Origin: an uncultured Lachnospiraceae bacterium
GTDB taxonomy: Bacteria; Bacillota; Clostridia; Lachnospirales; Lachnospiraceae
Assembly: GCA_910583965.1 (NCBI GenBank)
Contig: CAJUAE010000016.1
Location: 1 to 41,939 of the forward strand
Reading direction: 5' to 3'
DNA: 41,939 bases
The notes under the pieces were generated by a model. It did no database searches, was not told the DNA's origin, and worked only from the letters and a program-made list of their open reading frames with translations. The first letter of the stretch is position 1, and each line of letters starts with the position of its first letter. This document shows, piece by piece, positions 26,423-34,789 of this stretch. The position numbers and the translations under genes are program-made.

Positions 26423-26503
26423 CAAAAGAGACGTAGAGATGTGTCTGCAATGATGCAGATATTGCATCGTGCCGGGTTCCTAAGTGGGAAGGAAGAGTCT
26501 GCT

Positions 26504-27226
26504 TTGAAAATATTGATTATTGAAGATGAGACCGTTATTAGAAATGGACTGTTAAAACATATTTCGTGGGAAAGCCTTGGCGTTGACGAAATAAAAGTGG
26601 CTGAGAACGCGGAAAAAGCATACATAGTCTGTCAGGATTATATTCCTGATATTGTGTTGTCTGATATTTTTATGCCTGGTGAAAATGGTATTGAGTTATG
26701 CAAACGGCTGAGAAAACTGTTTCCAGAGGTTGAGATTATATTTGTTACAGGCTATGCGGATAAAGAATATCTGAAAGCAGCAATTGATTTGCATGCGGTG
26801 CGTTATGTGGAAAAACCAATTAGCAGAGAGAATATTTCAGAGGCAATTGGAGAGGCGGTACAGCGCGTTGCTAGGACAAGAGAACAGAAAGAGGCGCGGT
26901 TGCATACTTTATTTTTGGATTCTTCATCACAGCCCTTTTATACCAGCGGAAAAAATATTTTTTGTGTTGGAATCCTGCGTTTGGAATATCGAGATAAACT
27001 TATGGCGGCGAAAGAATGGCTGACAGAAAGTCTGGATGCATGGTTGGAGGAAAATAATCTTAATATTCTAGTAGAAATTTCTGATGTCAGAACATTGTCT
27101 TTCCTTTTAGGAGGAAAAGATAGATTCCCGAGTTGCGAATCTGTAAAGACAGTATTTGGACAAGTATTGTGCCAACCTTGTACCATCAAATTAGGTCGGG
27201 CAGTGATACAAATTCGCGGGTTTTAG
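26504..27226 (+). pseudogene. YesN-type response regulator, lacking its DNA-binding domain
   Basis: A 240-residue remnant. It starts at the TTG at 26504 behind GGAAGGAAG and opens with a complete receiver domain (1-120): ILIIEDE at the first strand, phosphoacceptor Asp54 in LSDIFMPG, and the lysine in VEKPIS. About 100 residues of the usual YesN middle region follow, ending in KLGRAV near 27205. The C-terminal AraC-type helix-turn-helix is absent. The frame stops 20 nt later, and the DNA continues in another frame as the middle of a sensor kinase. The pair was probably encoded as regulator then kinase, and a deletion removed the end of one and the start of the other. A stand-alone receiver protein could still be made but could not bind DNA. 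Confidence 0.78.
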
Positions 27227-28440
27227 GCGTATGTAGTATCAGCATCGATAAGAAATGGATTGTACAGGTGATGGAAAATACAAACGTTACGCCAAATGGA
27301 TTGGTGTATCTAGTCAATGCGACAGGAGAAGGGATTCTTTCGTCCGACCCACTTTTGTTTGAAATATTGAGGGAACAAGAGCATTTTCCGTTGGCAGGAG
27401 GCAAAACAGCATGGGAACTGATACAGATTGGTGATATAGATTACTATATGGACCGAAAAGATGTAGAGAATACAGGCTGGCAGATGGTGTCGCTCATTCC
27501 TTTGAATGAATATGACAAACAATATTTTCCGCTGATATTGACGGCTGTAATTGTACTTGTAGTTATGGCGCTTATGATTGTGATTGTTTCTTTTATTTTA
27601 TCAAATTACTATGTGGGAAAGCTAAAGAAATTAAGTCTCGAAATGCAACATTTGCAGGATGGGGACTTGAATGTACAGATTCCTTCCGACCAGCAAGGAG
27701 ATGAGATAGAGGATGTATATAGTAATTTTAACTTTATGGTAGGTGAGGTTCGCAGGTTGGTTCAAGAGCATTATCAACTTGGTAAGGATGTGCGCGTAGC
27801 GGAAATACGGGCATTGCAAGCACAGATTAATCCGCATTTTCTATATAATACACTGGACTTAATCAATTGGATTGCTATGGATTATGGCGCGAATGATATT
27901 GAGAAAATCGCATGGAATCTGGCAAGATTTTATCGACTTAGTCTAAATCATGGCAAAGATTTGATTAGCATTGAGGAGGAGATTGAGCATGTACAGGTGT
28001 ATGTCAATATTGAAAAGTTTCATTATGATGATGCGATTGATTTGAAGACAGATATTCCAGATACGCTTAAAAATCTTGCATGCATGAATATTATTTTGCA
28101 GCCTTTTGTGGAGAATGCGATTGTGCATGGAATTGGGGAAAATTCGGAGATTCAGCGCTGCTCTATTGTGATTTGTGCAAAAATGATAGAAGAAGATATT
28201 TTGTTTACAGTGAAAGATGATGGTCCGGGAATGACAGAGAGACAGATGCAAGATGCAATTTCTGTTAATATGGACCAGATTAAAGGTGGATATGGTATTA
28301 AGAATATCAATTTTAAGTTAAAACTTTGTTTTGGCGAGAAATATGGAGTGCATTATGAGAGTGTCTTAGGAGAAGGAACAACCGCGTTTATTCTTATTCC
28401 AGCAATGACAATGGAAGAAGCAAAAGCAAAAATGGAATAA
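27205..28440 (+). pseudogene. YesM-type sensor histidine kinase, N-terminus deleted
   Basis: From about 27205 the frame encodes the last part of an extracellular Cache domain (SDTNSRVLGVCSISIDKKW onwards), a membrane helix near 27520-27605, a HAMP domain, the phosphoacceptor His (codon at 27835) in QINPHFLYN, and the N and G boxes (FVENAIVHGI, KDDGPGM, YGIKNIN). The first membrane helix and the front half of the sensor domain, roughly 150-170 residues, are missing. The open frame begins at 27133, within the response regulator sequence. The kinase core is intact, but there is no natural start or export signal, so correct membrane insertion and sensing are doubtful. It is followed by a terminator and repeat cluster D. 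Confidence 0.78.
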
Positions 28441-28454
28441 AGGGATTTATTGAG

Positions 28455-28487
28455 AAAAAGATCAGGTATAGGTGCCTGGTCTTTTTT
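28455..28487 (+). terminator. Terminator after the sensor kinase remnant
   Basis: AAAAAGATCAGG (28455-28466), an 8-nt loop and CCTGGTCTTTTT (28475-28486) form a 12-bp stem with one G-T pair, ending in a T run. Confidence 0.85.
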
Positions 28488-28488
28488 A

Positions 28489-28706
28489 TGCACAGACCCG
28501 TGCAGAAGAAATAAGCCGCGAAAGCGGCGCACGGGTCGCGCGGCGAGTAGGAAAACCTTCCCTACTCGATTGCACACGGGTGTCCATAGGAAAATAGTCA
28601 GCAGAGCTGACGGACACCCGGCGCGCGAGTAGGGAAAAATCTTCCCTACTCGATTGCACACGGGCACCCAAGTGAAATTTGTCAGCAGAAGCTGACAGGT
28701 GCCTGG
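28489..28706 (+). repeat. Dispersed repeat, copy D (type-1, type-2 and a partial third module)
   Basis: The longest array in the window. A type-1 module (28489-28576) contains CAGACCCGTGCAG, GCCGCGAAAGCGGC, GCACGGGTC and CGAGTAGGAAAACC, then TTCCCTACTCGATTGCAC. A type-2 module (28573-28665) pairs GGGTGTCC with GGACACCC around a GTCAGCAGAGCTGAC hairpin, then GGCGCGCGAGTAGGG, TTCCCTACTCGATTGCACAC. A third, partial type-2 module (28662-28706) pairs GGGCACC with GGTGCC around GTCAGCAGAAGCTGAC. It fills most of the 361-bp gap before the recombinase fragment and holds no gene. Confidence 0.85.
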
Positions 28707-28801
28707 AGTTATAAAATATAAAAGACTTCTTAATCAAAATAAATACAAAACAGCCACAGCATAGCATTTATGCGATACTGGCGGGAAGGAGGGAATTGAT
28801 T

Positions 28802-28990
28802 ATGGGTCACGATTTAACAGCATTATACGAGAGGTTGAGCCATGATGACGAGTTACAGGGCGAGAGCAACAGCATATCTAACCAAAAGGCAATGTTAGAG
28901 GATTATGCGGAAAAGAACGGATTTATGGGTATACGCCACTTTACCGATGATGCAGATATAATAGGACTTAATCAGAAAACCTTGATTTAA
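28802..28990 (+). pseudogene. Serine recombinase, N-terminal fragment
   Basis: A 62-residue open frame behind GAAGGAGGG starts MGHDLTALYERLSHDDELQG, followed by ESNSISNQKAMLEDYAEKNGF and RHFTDD. This is the start of the resolvase domain of large serine recombinases carried by clostridial conjugative and mobilisable elements; the catalytic serine would be that in YERLS. Homology ends after FTDD, where GFSGTNFDRP is normally found, and the frame stops at 28990. More than 400 residues are missing. It marks an old integration site next to repeat copy D. Confidence 0.8.
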
Positions 28991-29077
28991 AGGGTTTTAC
29001 CGATTAAGTCTGGAACAGGAAAAAAGCATGACAGGGGAAGGGCAATGTAAAGGAGCAGGGGCGGGCGGCTTGTAAGT

Positions 29078-29236
29078 GCCCTTAACTGCCAGCAGGAGCA
29101 GGTGCATGAGCAGATGCGGCAGACAAAAGAACAGTTTGGAAAAACGGACCAGCAGCAAACTGAGCGGCTCGAAGTATTTAGTTGTTTATGCTTTCTTAGA
29201 CATAGAGATGTCAATAGTTCTTATTGTTTCAATTAA
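29078..29236 (+). pseudogene. Unidentified mobile-element fragment with a coiled-coil-like sequence
   Basis: One plus-strand frame reads ALNCQQEQVHEQMRQTKEQF, followed by GKTDQQQTERLE, a charged, glutamine-rich helical sequence that then runs into unrelated residues and a stop at 29236. It has no start or ribosome site. It resembles tails of mobilisation or recombination proteins but cannot be assigned. The rest of the 523-bp gap between 28991 and 29513 shows no gene apart from the minus-strand terminator at its end. Confidence 0.35.
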
Positions 29237-29423
29237 GGATAAAATAGTTCAGATACAGTGTGAACTATTGGCATTCTATATTGAAAGCATGGTCTTTTCT
29301 GATACGTGTTCTTCAAGAAAATGCAGATGTTTGCAGAGCATTGCCTGCGTTTTGCTTCAGGTAAAGAAATAGGCATCTTTTTCTATAAAAATAAGAGAAA
29401 CAAATTGGTAAGAGTCGATAAAT

Positions 29424-29462
29424 GAAAAAGGATGCACACCATTATGTATGGAGTGTATCCTT
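29424..29462 (-). terminator. Terminator of the minus-strand nitrogen operon
   Basis: On the minus strand AAGGATACACTCCA (29462-29449) pairs with TGGTGTGCATCCTT (29441-29428) with one mismatch and a 7-nt loop, followed by TTTTTCATTT. It lies 50 bp after the ANTAR gene. Confidence 0.8.
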
Positions 29463-29513
29463 CAAGTGGAACGAAATGGAGAAGTTTTTCCATTGAAAGG
29501 TTAGGCAAGGGGG

Positions 29514-30098
29514 TTAGGTATAAGTTTTGATAATTTCTTCGGCAATAGTTCGCTTTGCAATGCAGCGATCCATTGCCTGTTTTTCTATGTAACGGTGAGC
29601 ATCAGGTTCGCTCATGGAGAGTTCACGAATCAATATCCATTTTGCCTTGTTGACCAGACGGATTTCAGCCATTTTTTCTTCGATGGACAGAGACTTCTTC
29701 TCAAATTGTTTCAGTCGTTCGCTGGCGCTTTCCATCCAGTTAAGGGCATGAGTCATAGTTTGTTTTGAGATTGGCTTTGGCAAAGTGAAAACGCCATACT
29801 CTGCAACCTTATCGTGGATACCGGCATGAACATCATTTTTTACCAAAAGCAACACAGCAGATGATTTGGTAGTACAGATGTCAATCGCAAAACGAGTGCC
29901 CGCATCATCAGGCAAAGGGGCGTTGATAATAACAAAATCAAATGTTTTTTCTGCAAGCGCCCGTTTGGCGGCACTGACACTTGTAACATGATTCATAGGG
30001 TAGTATCTTGTTTCGGGAAGTAGGTCCGCAAAGGCAGAGGTGAAACGATCTGTTGCAGACACGATGAGTATACTGTAAAAACGTTCTTTTAAAATCAT
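29514..30098 (-). CDS. ANTAR-domain RNA-binding antiterminator with degenerate receiver
   Basis: A 194-residue regulator with an N-terminal receiver-like domain (1-120) and a C-terminal three-helix ANTAR domain (about 130-190, with KMAEIRLVNKAKWILIREL, then SEPDAHRYIEKQAMD). ANTAR proteins bind nascent leader RNA and prevent termination. The receiver lacks key residues: the acidic pair at the first strand is Ser14-Ala15 and the phosphoacceptor position is Asn59 in IINAPLPDD, although the KP pair near residue 108 remains. It probably does not respond to a sensor kinase and may sense through a bound protein or small ligand. GGAGGAGG precedes the ATG. It is the last gene of the split-GOGAT/GS operon. 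Terminator hairpins stand in the leaders of this operon and of glnN, so it is the obvious candidate to act on both. Confidence 0.88.
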   Translation of the reverse strand: MILKERFYSILIVSATDRFTSAFADLLPETRYYPMNHVTSVSAAKRALAEKTFDFVIINAPLPDDAGTRFAIDICTTKSSAVLLLVKNDVHAGIHDKVAEYGVFTLPKPISKQTMTHALNWMESASERLKQFEKKSLSIEEKMAEIRLVNKAKWILIRELSMSEPDAHRYIEKQAMDRCIAKRTIAEEIIKTYT

Positions 30099-30129
30099 TT
30101 TACACCTCCTCCTTTTTCATTGGTTTCAA

Positions 30130-31341
30130 TTATTTATTGCAATATATATCTAAGATGGCATTTGGTATATGTTCTTTTATAAAATTACTGTTTGCGGCTG
30201 TAGAACATGCAGATTTAAAATCGCAGGGCAGTTGCTCAAATTTTGCCAGTGTATCTGCATCTGCTTTATACAGGTTCATATCAGCGGGGCTTGGTAATTC
30301 CAGTTTGTTTTGAATGCCATCCATAATGGCATAAATCAGCAGGGCAAATGCAAGATAAGTATTTGCAGATGGGTCTGGAGATCGAAGCTCCACACGCTGG
30401 TATTGGCCTACAGCAGCAGGAACCCTGACGAGCTGGGAACGGTTCTCGCTGGACCAAGAGATATATCTTGGAGCTTTATTGCTGCCAAAACGCTGATAAG
30501 AATTTTCCGTTGGGTTTAAAAATACAGTCATATCCGCAGCCTTATCCAGAATAGCAGCAATCATGTAATTCATACAGTCTGTATCACCAGAGCATTTTGC
30601 GGATATATTGATATGGAATCCGTTTCCAGGTTTATCATCCAGCGGTTTGGGACTGAAATCAGCAAAAAGCCCATTACGTCTGGCGATTGTTTTCACAACA
30701 GTCTGGAAGGTCATGGCATTGTCGGCAGCAGTCAGTGGATCGGAATAGCGAAAATCAATTTCGTTTTGTCCCGGACCTTCTTCGTGGTGAGAACTTTCAG
30801 GCTGTATTCCCATCTGTTCAAGTGTCAGACATACTTCACGGCGGATATTTTCGCCTCTGTCTTCTGGGGCAATATCCATATAGCCTGCGTTATCATAAGG
30901 CTCTTTGGTCGGGTTTCCATTATCATCCAGAGTAAACAGGTAAAATTCCTGTTCAGCACCAAAGAAGAAGTGGAATCCTGCGTTTTGGGCATCCTGAATT
31001 GCTTTTTTTAAAATAGAACGGGTGTCACATTCAAATGTTTTTCCGTCCGGGTGGGCAATATTACAGAACATTCGTACCACACGGCCATGCTCTGGTCTCC
31101 ATGGCAGGGGCATCAGTGTGTCCGCGTCCGGATGGAGAAACAGATCGGAATGATTTTCATCGCCAAAGCCTGCGATGGCAGAGGCATCAATGGCAATTCC
31201 ACATTCAAAAGCGCGGGGAAGCTCCTCTGGCATGATGGATATGTTTTTCTGTTTGCCAAATACATCGCAAAAGGCGAGGCGGATGAATTTTACATCTTCT
31301 TCCTGCACATATTGTATGACCTCTTCTTTGGAATATTTCAT
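30130..31341 (-). CDS. Glutamine synthetase, type I family, short form
   Basis: A 403-residue protein with the GS beta-grasp domain (about 1-85, with FIRLAFCDVFGKQKNISI) and the catalytic domain. Metal and substrate motifs are present: GAEQEFYLF near residue 128, HHEEGPGQNEIDFR near 190, NGFHINIS near 245, NRSQLVRVPA near 305 and RVELRSPDPSANTYLA near 320. Typical GlnA proteins have about 440 residues; this one lacks roughly 40, mostly in the C-terminal part. It should make glutamine from glutamate, ammonia and ATP. It is encoded between the GXGXG glutamate synthase gene (18 bp upstream) and the ANTAR gene. A role in glutamylation of another amine cannot be excluded. A type III GS gene lies 4 kb away. 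Confidence 0.88.
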   Translation of the reverse strand: MKYSKEEVIQYVQEEDVKFIRLAFCDVFGKQKNISIMPEELPRAFECGIAIDASAIAGFGDENHSDLFLHPDADTLMPLPWRPEHGRVVRMFCNIAHPDGKTFECDTRSILKKAIQDAQNAGFHFFFGAEQEFYLFTLDDNGNPTKEPYDNAGYMDIAPEDRGENIRREVCLTLEQMGIQPESSHHEEGPGQNEIDFRYSDPLTAADNAMTFQTVVKTIARRNGLFADFSPKPLDDKPGNGFHINISAKCSGDTDCMNYMIAAILDKAADMTVFLNPTENSYQRFGSNKAPRYISWSSENRSQLVRVPAAVGQYQRVELRSPDPSANTYLAFALLIYAIMDGIQNKLELPSPADMNLYKADADTLAKFEQLPCDFKSACSTAANSNFIKEHIPNAILDIYCNK

Positions 31342-31359
31342 AAGCCTACCTACTTTCTT

Positions 31360-32082
31360 TTAATTTGCTACATACATTTGTTTATATGGGTTTTTACTGT
31401 CTGGTGTGATGACTGTAAAAGGAGCAGACAAAAGTTCGTCCACAGAATATCCGAAATCTGCGCAGTATTCGGACAGATATTCCCGGATTTCCTCAAAATC
31501 CTCTGAGGATGCACATCTTGCAGTTACCTGTTCCGGAAAGCGGATATCTTCACAGTTGCCGCGCAGGAACATTTTGCCGCCGTGCATTCCGGTACATGGG
31601 AAGTTTCCTACGATGTGTTTGTCGTCTTTGTGAAGTCCAAGGACGATAATGACACCGCCAGCCTGATATTCCCCAAGGAAGCTTCCGGCACATCCACCGA
31701 TGATCATGATAGGAATTTTTTCTTTATATGCTTTCATATGGATTCCGGCACGGTATCCTGCATTGCCATGTACATAGATTTTGCCGCCGCGCATGGCATA
31801 ACCGGCAGCATCACCAATATTGCCATGGATTAGAATCTTTCCTTCATTCATGGTGTCGCCTACAGCATCCTGTGCATTGGCATTTACGGTAATATGGGCA
31901 TTGTTTAAATATGCACCCAGTGCATTACCCGGAATTCCATTGATGATAAGATTCCGGTCAGACATACCGGCAGCTATAAATCTCTGACCGCAGCAGCCGT
32001 TAATCGTACAGTCGCTGTCTGTCTCGCGCAGTGCTTCATTTACAGCTCTGTAATCTAAATTTGCAGCATCAATGATTTTCAT
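31360..32082 (-). CDS. Glutamate synthase GXGXG-domain protein (GltB C-terminal part, split)
   Basis: A 240-residue protein consisting of the right-handed beta-helix GXGXG domain that normally forms the C-terminus of GltB. The ATG at 32082 has GGAGG 11 nt upstream; a TTG at 32100 is part of that ribosome site. Repeated G-x-x-x-G turns occur through about 40-180: INGIPGNALGAYL, GNIGDAAGYAMRGGKIYVHG, GGCAGSFLGEY, and GNFPCTGMHGGKMFLRGNC. It is thought to hold the amidotransferase and FMN domains together. Here the three GltB domains are three adjacent genes, in the order amidotransferase, FMN core, GXGXG, the arrangement seen in archaea and many Clostridia. Confidence 0.9.
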   Translation of the reverse strand: MKIIDAANLDYRAVNEALRETDSDCTINGCCGQRFIAAGMSDRNLIINGIPGNALGAYLNNAHITVNANAQDAVGDTMNEGKILIHGNIGDAAGYAMRGGKIYVHGNAGYRAGIHMKAYKEKIPIMIIGGCAGSFLGEYQAGGVIIVLGLHKDDKHIVGNFPCTGMHGGKMFLRGNCEDIRFPEQVTARCASSEDFEEIREYLSEYCADFGYSVDELLSAPFTVITPDSKNPYKQMYVAN

Positions 32083-32160
32083 ATTATACCACACCTCCAA
32101 AAAATTGTTTACGTTTTTCTACGGAAAATGCTGTAGAAGCAGTTTTTTGTAACATATTCA

Positions 32161-33666
32161 TCACTCTCCTGCATGAGAGATACCAAGTATCTCAAGCTCT
32201 TTTTCTGTTAAGCCAATGCCACGCAGCATCAGACGGTTTCCTCGTAGAGCCTCTATGGAATTGATGCCCATGCCGCCCATCAGTTCTTTGATCTCGTGTT
32301 TCCATGCGGTCATAAGATGAATCAGGCGTTCGCTTCCCGTTTCAGGATTCAGTCTCTTTACCAGCTCCGGGCGCTGGGTTGCGATTCCCCAGTTACATTT
32401 ACCGCTTTGGCAGGTTCGGCAAAGGTGGCAGCCAAGAGCCAGAAGAGCAGCGGTAGCCACATAACAGGCATCCGCACCAAATGCAACGGCTTTTACCACA
32501 TCGGCAGCGCTTCGGATACTTCCGCCGACTACCAGTGACACATTGCTTCGGATACCTTCGTCACGAAGTCTTTGGTCAACGCAAGCAAGTGCTAACTCGA
32601 TGGGAATGCCGACGTTATCCCGGATTCTGGTAGGAGCGGCGCCTGTACCGCCGCGAAAACCATCAATGGCGATGATATCAGCTCCGCTGCGGGCAATACC
32701 ACTTGCAATGGCAGCAATATTGTGAACGGCTGCGACTTTAACGATGACAGGTTTCTTATACTCTGTAGCTTCTTTCAACGAGAACACAAGCTGACGCAAG
32801 TCCTCGATGGAATAAATATCATGATGTGGAGCCGGTGAAATTGCATCAGAGCCTTCCGGAATCATACGGGTACGTGATATATCACCGACAATTTTTGTAC
32901 TGGGAAGATGTCCGCCAATGCCCGGTTTTGCTCCTTGTCCCATTTTAATTTCTATTGCAGCACCCGCATTCAGATAACCCTCATGAACGCCAAAACGTCC
33001 AGATGCTACCTGTACGATGGTATTTTCTCCATAGCAGTAAAAATCTTCATGCAGACCACCCTCACCAGTGTTATATAAGATACCAAGCTCTGTTGCCGCC
33101 AGCGCAAGGGATTTATGGGCGTTGTAGCTGATAGAACCATAACTCATGGCAGAGAATATGACAGGCATGGAAAGCTCCAGCTGCGGCGGCAGTTTGCAGT
33201 CTAATTTTCCGTCCTCTGTACGACTCACTGTTCGAGGCTTCTTTCCGAGGTAAACTCTGGTTTCCATCGGTTCCCGCAAGGGATCAATGGAAGGGTTTGT
33301 TACCTGTGATGCATTGATCAGGATGTTATCCCAGTATACAGGCAGTGGTTTGGGATTACCCATGGAAGATAAAAGAACGCCGCCGCTGTTTGCCTGTTTA
33401 TAAATCTCTTTTATCGTATCGTTTGACCAATTTGCGTTTTCACGCAGGGTACAGTCACTTTTTACAATTTTTAATGCCCTGGTCGGACAAAGAGAAACAC
33501 ATCGCTGGCAGTTGACACATTTCGATTCATCGCACTTCATAATCTTATGTTCTTCGTCGTAACTATGTACTTCATTGGCACATTGCCGTTCACATACCCG
33601 ACAGGCAATGCATCTGTTTTCATTTCTGATTACTTCAAATTCCGGATAGATAAATTTTACGCTCAT
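32161..33666 (-). CDS. Glutamate synthase FMN/iron-sulfur core protein (GltB central part, split)
   Basis: A 501-residue protein. The N-terminus carries two [4Fe-4S] ferredoxin motifs (Cys19/22/25/29 and Cys50/53/56/60 with the order C-x2-C-x2-C-x3-C). An FMN-binding barrel follows (about 100-480), with GEGGLHEDFY, MGQGAKPGIGGHLP, DGFRGGTGAAPTR and the 3Fe-4S site CHLCRTCQSGKCNWG near residue 425. It reduces 2-oxoglutarate plus ammonia from the amidotransferase to glutamate. The two ferredoxin clusters suggest that electrons come from ferredoxin or another donor; no GltD-type NADPH subunit is present here. Its ATG overlaps the stop of the amidotransferase gene by four bases, so the two are translationally coupled. 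Confidence 0.92.
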   Translation of the reverse strand: MSVKFIYPEFEVIRNENRCIACRVCERQCANEVHSYDEEHKIMKCDESKCVNCQRCVSLCPTRALKIVKSDCTLRENANWSNDTIKEIYKQANSGGVLLSSMGNPKPLPVYWDNILINASQVTNPSIDPLREPMETRVYLGKKPRTVSRTEDGKLDCKLPPQLELSMPVIFSAMSYGSISYNAHKSLALAATELGILYNTGEGGLHEDFYCYGENTIVQVASGRFGVHEGYLNAGAAIEIKMGQGAKPGIGGHLPSTKIVGDISRTRMIPEGSDAISPAPHHDIYSIEDLRQLVFSLKEATEYKKPVIVKVAAVHNIAAIASGIARSGADIIAIDGFRGGTGAAPTRIRDNVGIPIELALACVDQRLRDEGIRSNVSLVVGGSIRSAADVVKAVAFGADACYVATAALLALGCHLCRTCQSGKCNWGIATQRPELVKRLNPETGSERLIHLMTAWKHEIKELMGGMGINSIEALRGNRLMLRGIGLTEKELEILGISHAGE

Positions 33667-34760
33667 GAAAATGCACCTTCCTTTACTTTTACAATAACTG
33701 GTTCACCACCGGCAGGAGACCATATGTTTTCGGCATTTGGCTCCATGGTTCGGATGGCAGCCTCTTCACTGGCAATAAATACCTTGTCGTCTTTTTCCCC
33801 GACGACCATAGAACGCAGCTTCAACCGGTCGTTCAGCGCCATCAGTCCGCCATCAAATCCTAGAACGATAGAGAAAGGACCAGTCACAAGCAGACTTGGG
33901 AACATGGTTCTGAGATAGGTGTGTTTTTTCTGGTCTTCCAAATCTGTTTTTGCTGCAATGGTACTCCAGAATGGAGCAGCAATGACACTTGCAGTTTCAC
34001 CAAGGGTAAGTCCCTGTACACGGAGCAGATAGTCCATGATATAAGTAATGACTTCGGTATCGGTCTGGAGCGTACATTTGTAGCCAAACATTTCAATAAA
34101 TCGGCGGTTCGCATCATAAGAGGAAATTTCACCATTATGTACGATAGAATAGTCAAGCAGCGTAAACGGATGTGCGCCGCCCCACCATCCGGGGGTGTTT
34201 GTTGGATAGCGTCCGTGGGCAGTCCAGGAGTATCCTTTATATTCTTCCAGTTTATAAAAAATACCCACATCTTCCGGAAAACCTACCGCTTTGAAGGTTC
34301 CCATGTTTTTTCCACTGGAGAAAACATAAGCACCGGACATTTCAGCGTTGATCTTCATAACTGTTCTGGCAACAAATTCTTTTTCATCCAGCTGCAAAGA
34401 AAGCAAAACGGATTTTAGCGGAGCAATAAAGTATCTCCATATAATCGGTTCATCTGTAATAGCCGGAATCCTGCGGGTCGGAATCCTTTCGGATTGGATG
34501 ATCTCAAACCGTTCTTTTAAGAAAGCTTCACATTCCTTTCTTGTGTCGCGGGTATCAAAGAACATATGGAATGCATAAAACTCTTTATATTCAGGATAAA
34601 TGCCATAACCTGCAAAGCCGCCGCCTAATCCGTTGGAACGGTCATGCATGGGTTTCATGGAATCTGTGATCAGTTCACCGGACATTTTATTTCCTTCTTT
34701 GGAAATGACAGCTGAGATTGCGCATCCGGAAGGGATTCTCACTTGACCTTCGATTTTCAT
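33663..34760 (-). CDS. Class II glutamine amidotransferase of split glutamate synthase
   Basis: A 365-residue protein corresponding to the N-terminal ammonia-releasing domain of GltB. Class II motifs are present: HDRSNGLGGGFAGYG (about 40-54), TAHGRYPTNTPGWWG near residue 202, the oxyanion-type VHNGEISS near 228, and TDTEV near 250. The nucleophile is usually Cys at position 1 after Met removal. Here the only candidate is Cys13 in PSGCAIS, so either the first 12 residues are cleaved off or the start is atypical. No start codon closer to the cysteine exists. GGAAGG stands before the ATG. It is the first gene of the five-gene operon, directly behind a strong promoter and an attenuator hairpin. 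Confidence 0.88.
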   Translation of the reverse strand: MKIEGQVRIPSGCAISAVISKEGNKMSGELITDSMKPMHDRSNGLGGGFAGYGIYPEYKEFYAFHMFFDTRDTRKECEAFLKERFEIIQSERIPTRRIPAITDEPIIWRYFIAPLKSVLLSLQLDEKEFVARTVMKINAEMSGAYVFSSGKNMGTFKAVGFPEDVGIFYKLEEYKGYSWTAHGRYPTNTPGWWGGAHPFTLLDYSIVHNGEISSYDANRRFIEMFGYKCTLQTDTEVITYIMDYLLRVQGLTLGETASVIAAPFWSTIAAKTDLEDQKKHTYLRTMFPSLLVTGPFSIVLGFDGGLMALNDRLKLRSMVVGEKDDKVFIASEEAAIRTMEPNAENIWSPAGGEPVIVKVKEGAFS

Positions 34761-34789
34761 ATATCTTATACCTTCCTTTCAGAATCAAT

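Noticed and set aside
28489..28706. Possible CRISPR array (three similar units in a row)
   Set aside because: Units are unequal, each is an internally paired module of 45-90 bp, there are no spacers of constant length and no cas genes; copies occur singly elsewhere.
29076..29372. A 98-residue plus-strand open frame after the recombinase fragment
   Set aside because: No ribosome site and no recognisable family; another frame of the same DNA gives the more protein-like glutamine-rich fragment, and the region looks decayed.
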